DNA of 6,227 nucleotides from Dehalococcoidia bacterium (GTDB lineage Bacteria > Chloroflexota > Dehalococcoidia > GIF9 > UBA5629), in contig DTZC01000168.1 of NCBI GenBank assembly GCA_012961565.1, positions 1 through 6,227 of the forward strand, in the 5' to 3' direction. Below the pieces are notes generated by a model. That model saw only the letters and a program-made list of their open reading frames with translations. It ran no database searches and was not told the origin of the DNA. Of this stretch, positions 5,021-6,227 are shown one piece after another (the first letter of the stretch is position 1; each line of letters opens with the position of its first letter). The translations under genes were made by a program, and so were the position numbers.

Positions 5021-6227
5021 GTGAAACGCTATCCACTAATCGAAGAAATCCACAATCCGGCACCCCCCTCCGAAACGTTCGACCTGCTCCACACTTATCC
5101 TCATAGCTTCTTCCTCGATAGCGGCATGGACCCACACAGGCTAGGACGATATTCCTTCATGGGCATTGACCCTTTTTTAGTTATGCGCAGCAGAGGTGGG
5201 CAGGTCACCATGTTGCAGCAAGGTAAAGCTGAAACAGAAGAAGGTAATCCCTTCGACGTCCTAGAAAGGCTGCTGGAAACATATCGACTGGACTCATTTA
5301 GGGCACCAGCCCCTTTCTGGGGAGGCGCTGTGGGTTACCTCAGCTACGACCTGTGCCATTTCATCGAACAGCTACCCAGTACAGCCATAGATGACCTGAA
5401 GTTACCGGAGAGTTATTTCGGTTTCTACGACACAATTCTTGCTTTTGATAACCTAGAAGGCAAAGCTTACATTGTTTCCACAGGTTTCCCCGAGCTCGAC
5501 AGCAGCCGGAGGCTGAGAAGAGCTAAGCTGCGCCTAGAAGAAATGAAGAGGCTGCTCTCATTGCCACCACATAAAATGCCGAAGATTCAGCGGCACGACA
5601 CTAGAAACGTAACCGAAGCGCTACTCAAATCTAACTTTACCCCTGATGAATATATTCAGGCTGTGGACAGGGTCAGAGAATATATCGCCGCTGGTGACGT
5701 GTTCCAAGTCAATCTCTCCCAGCGCTTCGAGACCGAACTGTCTATTCCTCCATACGAACTTTACCACCGCCTGAGGCAGATTAACCCGGCTCCCTTCGCC
5801 AGCTACCTCAACTTCGAGGGGGTGACCATTGTCAGTGCCTCGCCAGAGAGATTCCTCCGTGTACATGGTGACTTGGTAGAAACGCGCCCCATAAAGGGCA
5901 CCAGGCCAAGGGGCAAAAACCCGGTAGAAGATGCTATGCGGGCACAAGAACTGCTTAATAGCATTAAAGACCGCGCTGAGAACATCATGATTGTTGACCT
6001 AGAAAGAAACGACCTAGGCCGAGTCTGCCGCTATGGCACGGTCAAAGTCACCGAGCTAGCAATTCTCGAGACCTTCCCCACCGTTTTCCATCTGACCTCC
6101 ACTGTTATCGGCAGATTGCAGTCAGATAAAAACCGTATCGACCTGCTGAAAGCCACCTTTCCCGGCGGCTCAATCAGCGGTGCTCCCAAGGTGCGGGCTA
6201 TGGAAATCATCGACGAACTCGAACCCA
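5021..6227 (+). CDS. pabB: Aminodeoxychorismate synthase component I (PabB type), 5' part
   Basis: 402 codons of an open frame that runs off the window end. The family, chorismate-binding enzymes of the TrpE/PabB type, converts chorismate with an amine from a glutaminase partner; PabB makes 4-amino-4-deoxychorismate for p-aminobenzoate and folate. Seen: an N-terminal block FFLDSGMDPHRLGRYSFMG (30-48), GGAVGYLSYDLCHFIE (101-116), then the catalytic core with AGDVFQVNLSQRF (224-236), ASPERFL (273-279), RPIKGTRPRG (289-298), DLERNDLGRVC (326-336) and GGSISGAPKVRAMEIIDELEP (382-402). Lys292 in PIKGT is the PabB hallmark (Lys274 of the E. coli protein); TrpE proteins usually have Ala there. Little more than the C-terminal end, or a fused lyase domain, should lie beyond the edge. 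It starts 37 bases after TG3 and may share its transcript. If a trpG/pabA gene and trp genes follow, an anthranilate role would need reconsidering. Confidence 0.86.
   Translation, partial: MKRYPLIEEIHNPAPPSETFDLLHTYPHSFFLDSGMDPHRLGRYSFMGIDPFLVMRSRGGQVTMLQQGKAETEEGNPFDVLERLLETYRLDSFRAPAPFWGGAVGYLSYDLCHFIEQLPSTAIDDLKLPESYFGFYDTILAFDNLEGKAYIVSTGFPELDSSRRLRRAKLRLEEMKRLLSLPPHKMPKIQRHDTRNVTEALLKSNFTPDEYIQAVDRVREYIAAGDVFQVNLSQRFETELSIPPYELYHRLRQINPAPFASYLNFEGVTIVSASPERFLRVHGDLVETRPIKGTRPRGKNPVEDAMRAQELLNSIKDRAENIMIVDLERNDLGRVCRYGTVKVTELAILETFPTVFHLTSTVIGRLQSDKNRIDLLKATFPGGSISGAPKVRAMEIIDELEP

Noticed and set aside
5021..6227. Anthranilate synthase component I (trpE)
   Set aside because: The PIKGT motif with Lys292 points to PabB, and no trp gene is visible. 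Not fully excluded because the downstream partner is outside the window.

Overview
The window is bacterial chromosomal DNA with tightly packed, often overlapping genes and about 50% GC judged by eye. Gene content (succinyl-CoA ligase, a B12-dependent acyl-CoA mutase encoded as two subunits, a MerR regulator, aminodeoxychorismate synthase) suggests an anaerobe or facultative anaerobe rich in acyl-CoA metabolism. An uncultured Chloroflexota (Dehalococcoidia-like) lineage would fit. That placement rests on general impression only and is weak. There are no RNA genes, CRISPR arrays, insertion sequences or long repeats.

Layout: (A) 1-1420, plus strand: the last 49 codons of the succinyl-CoA ligase alpha subunit (sucD), then two transglutaminase-like paralogues (TG1, TG2). 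Each junction is a 4-base ATGA stop/start overlap, so the three genes look like one translationally coupled unit. (B) 1421-1552: a short convergent gap with no convincing terminator. (C) 1553-4114, minus strand: a three-gene unit in the order merR regulator, B12-binding small subunit, catalytic large subunit of an acyl-CoA mutase. The two mutase genes share another ATGA overlap. (D) 4115-4323: a divergent regulatory region with a cluster of palindromes beside the merR start and a perfect TATAAT just before the next plus-strand gene. (E) 4324-6227, plus strand: a third transglutaminase-like paralogue (TG3), then the first 402 codons of a PabB-type chorismate-utilising enzyme, cut by the window edge.

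The most notable gene is the mutase large subunit. Its fold, its CoA-binding residues and its B12 partner are recognisable. However, aligned from memory to methylmalonyl-CoA mutase, nearly every substrate-contacting residue differs: Tyr89 is Ile, Ala116 is Ile, Phe117 is Gly, Arg207 and the TIQND loop are replaced by an unrelated, longer aromatic segment, His244 is Asn, Arg283 is Lys and Gln330 is Asn. It is therefore probably not methylmalonyl-CoA mutase. It also does not match the isobutyryl-, ethylmalonyl- or 2-hydroxyisobutyryl-CoA mutase signatures as I recall them. I read it as a candidate acyl-CoA mutase subfamily of unknown substrate, probably controlled by the adjacent MerR protein through the palindromes in region D.

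The second notable pattern is three diverged copies of one Cys/His transglutaminase-like protein within 5 kb, flanking the inverted mutase unit. One pair is fused into the sucD operon and the third sits just ahead of pabB. Their substrate is unknown.
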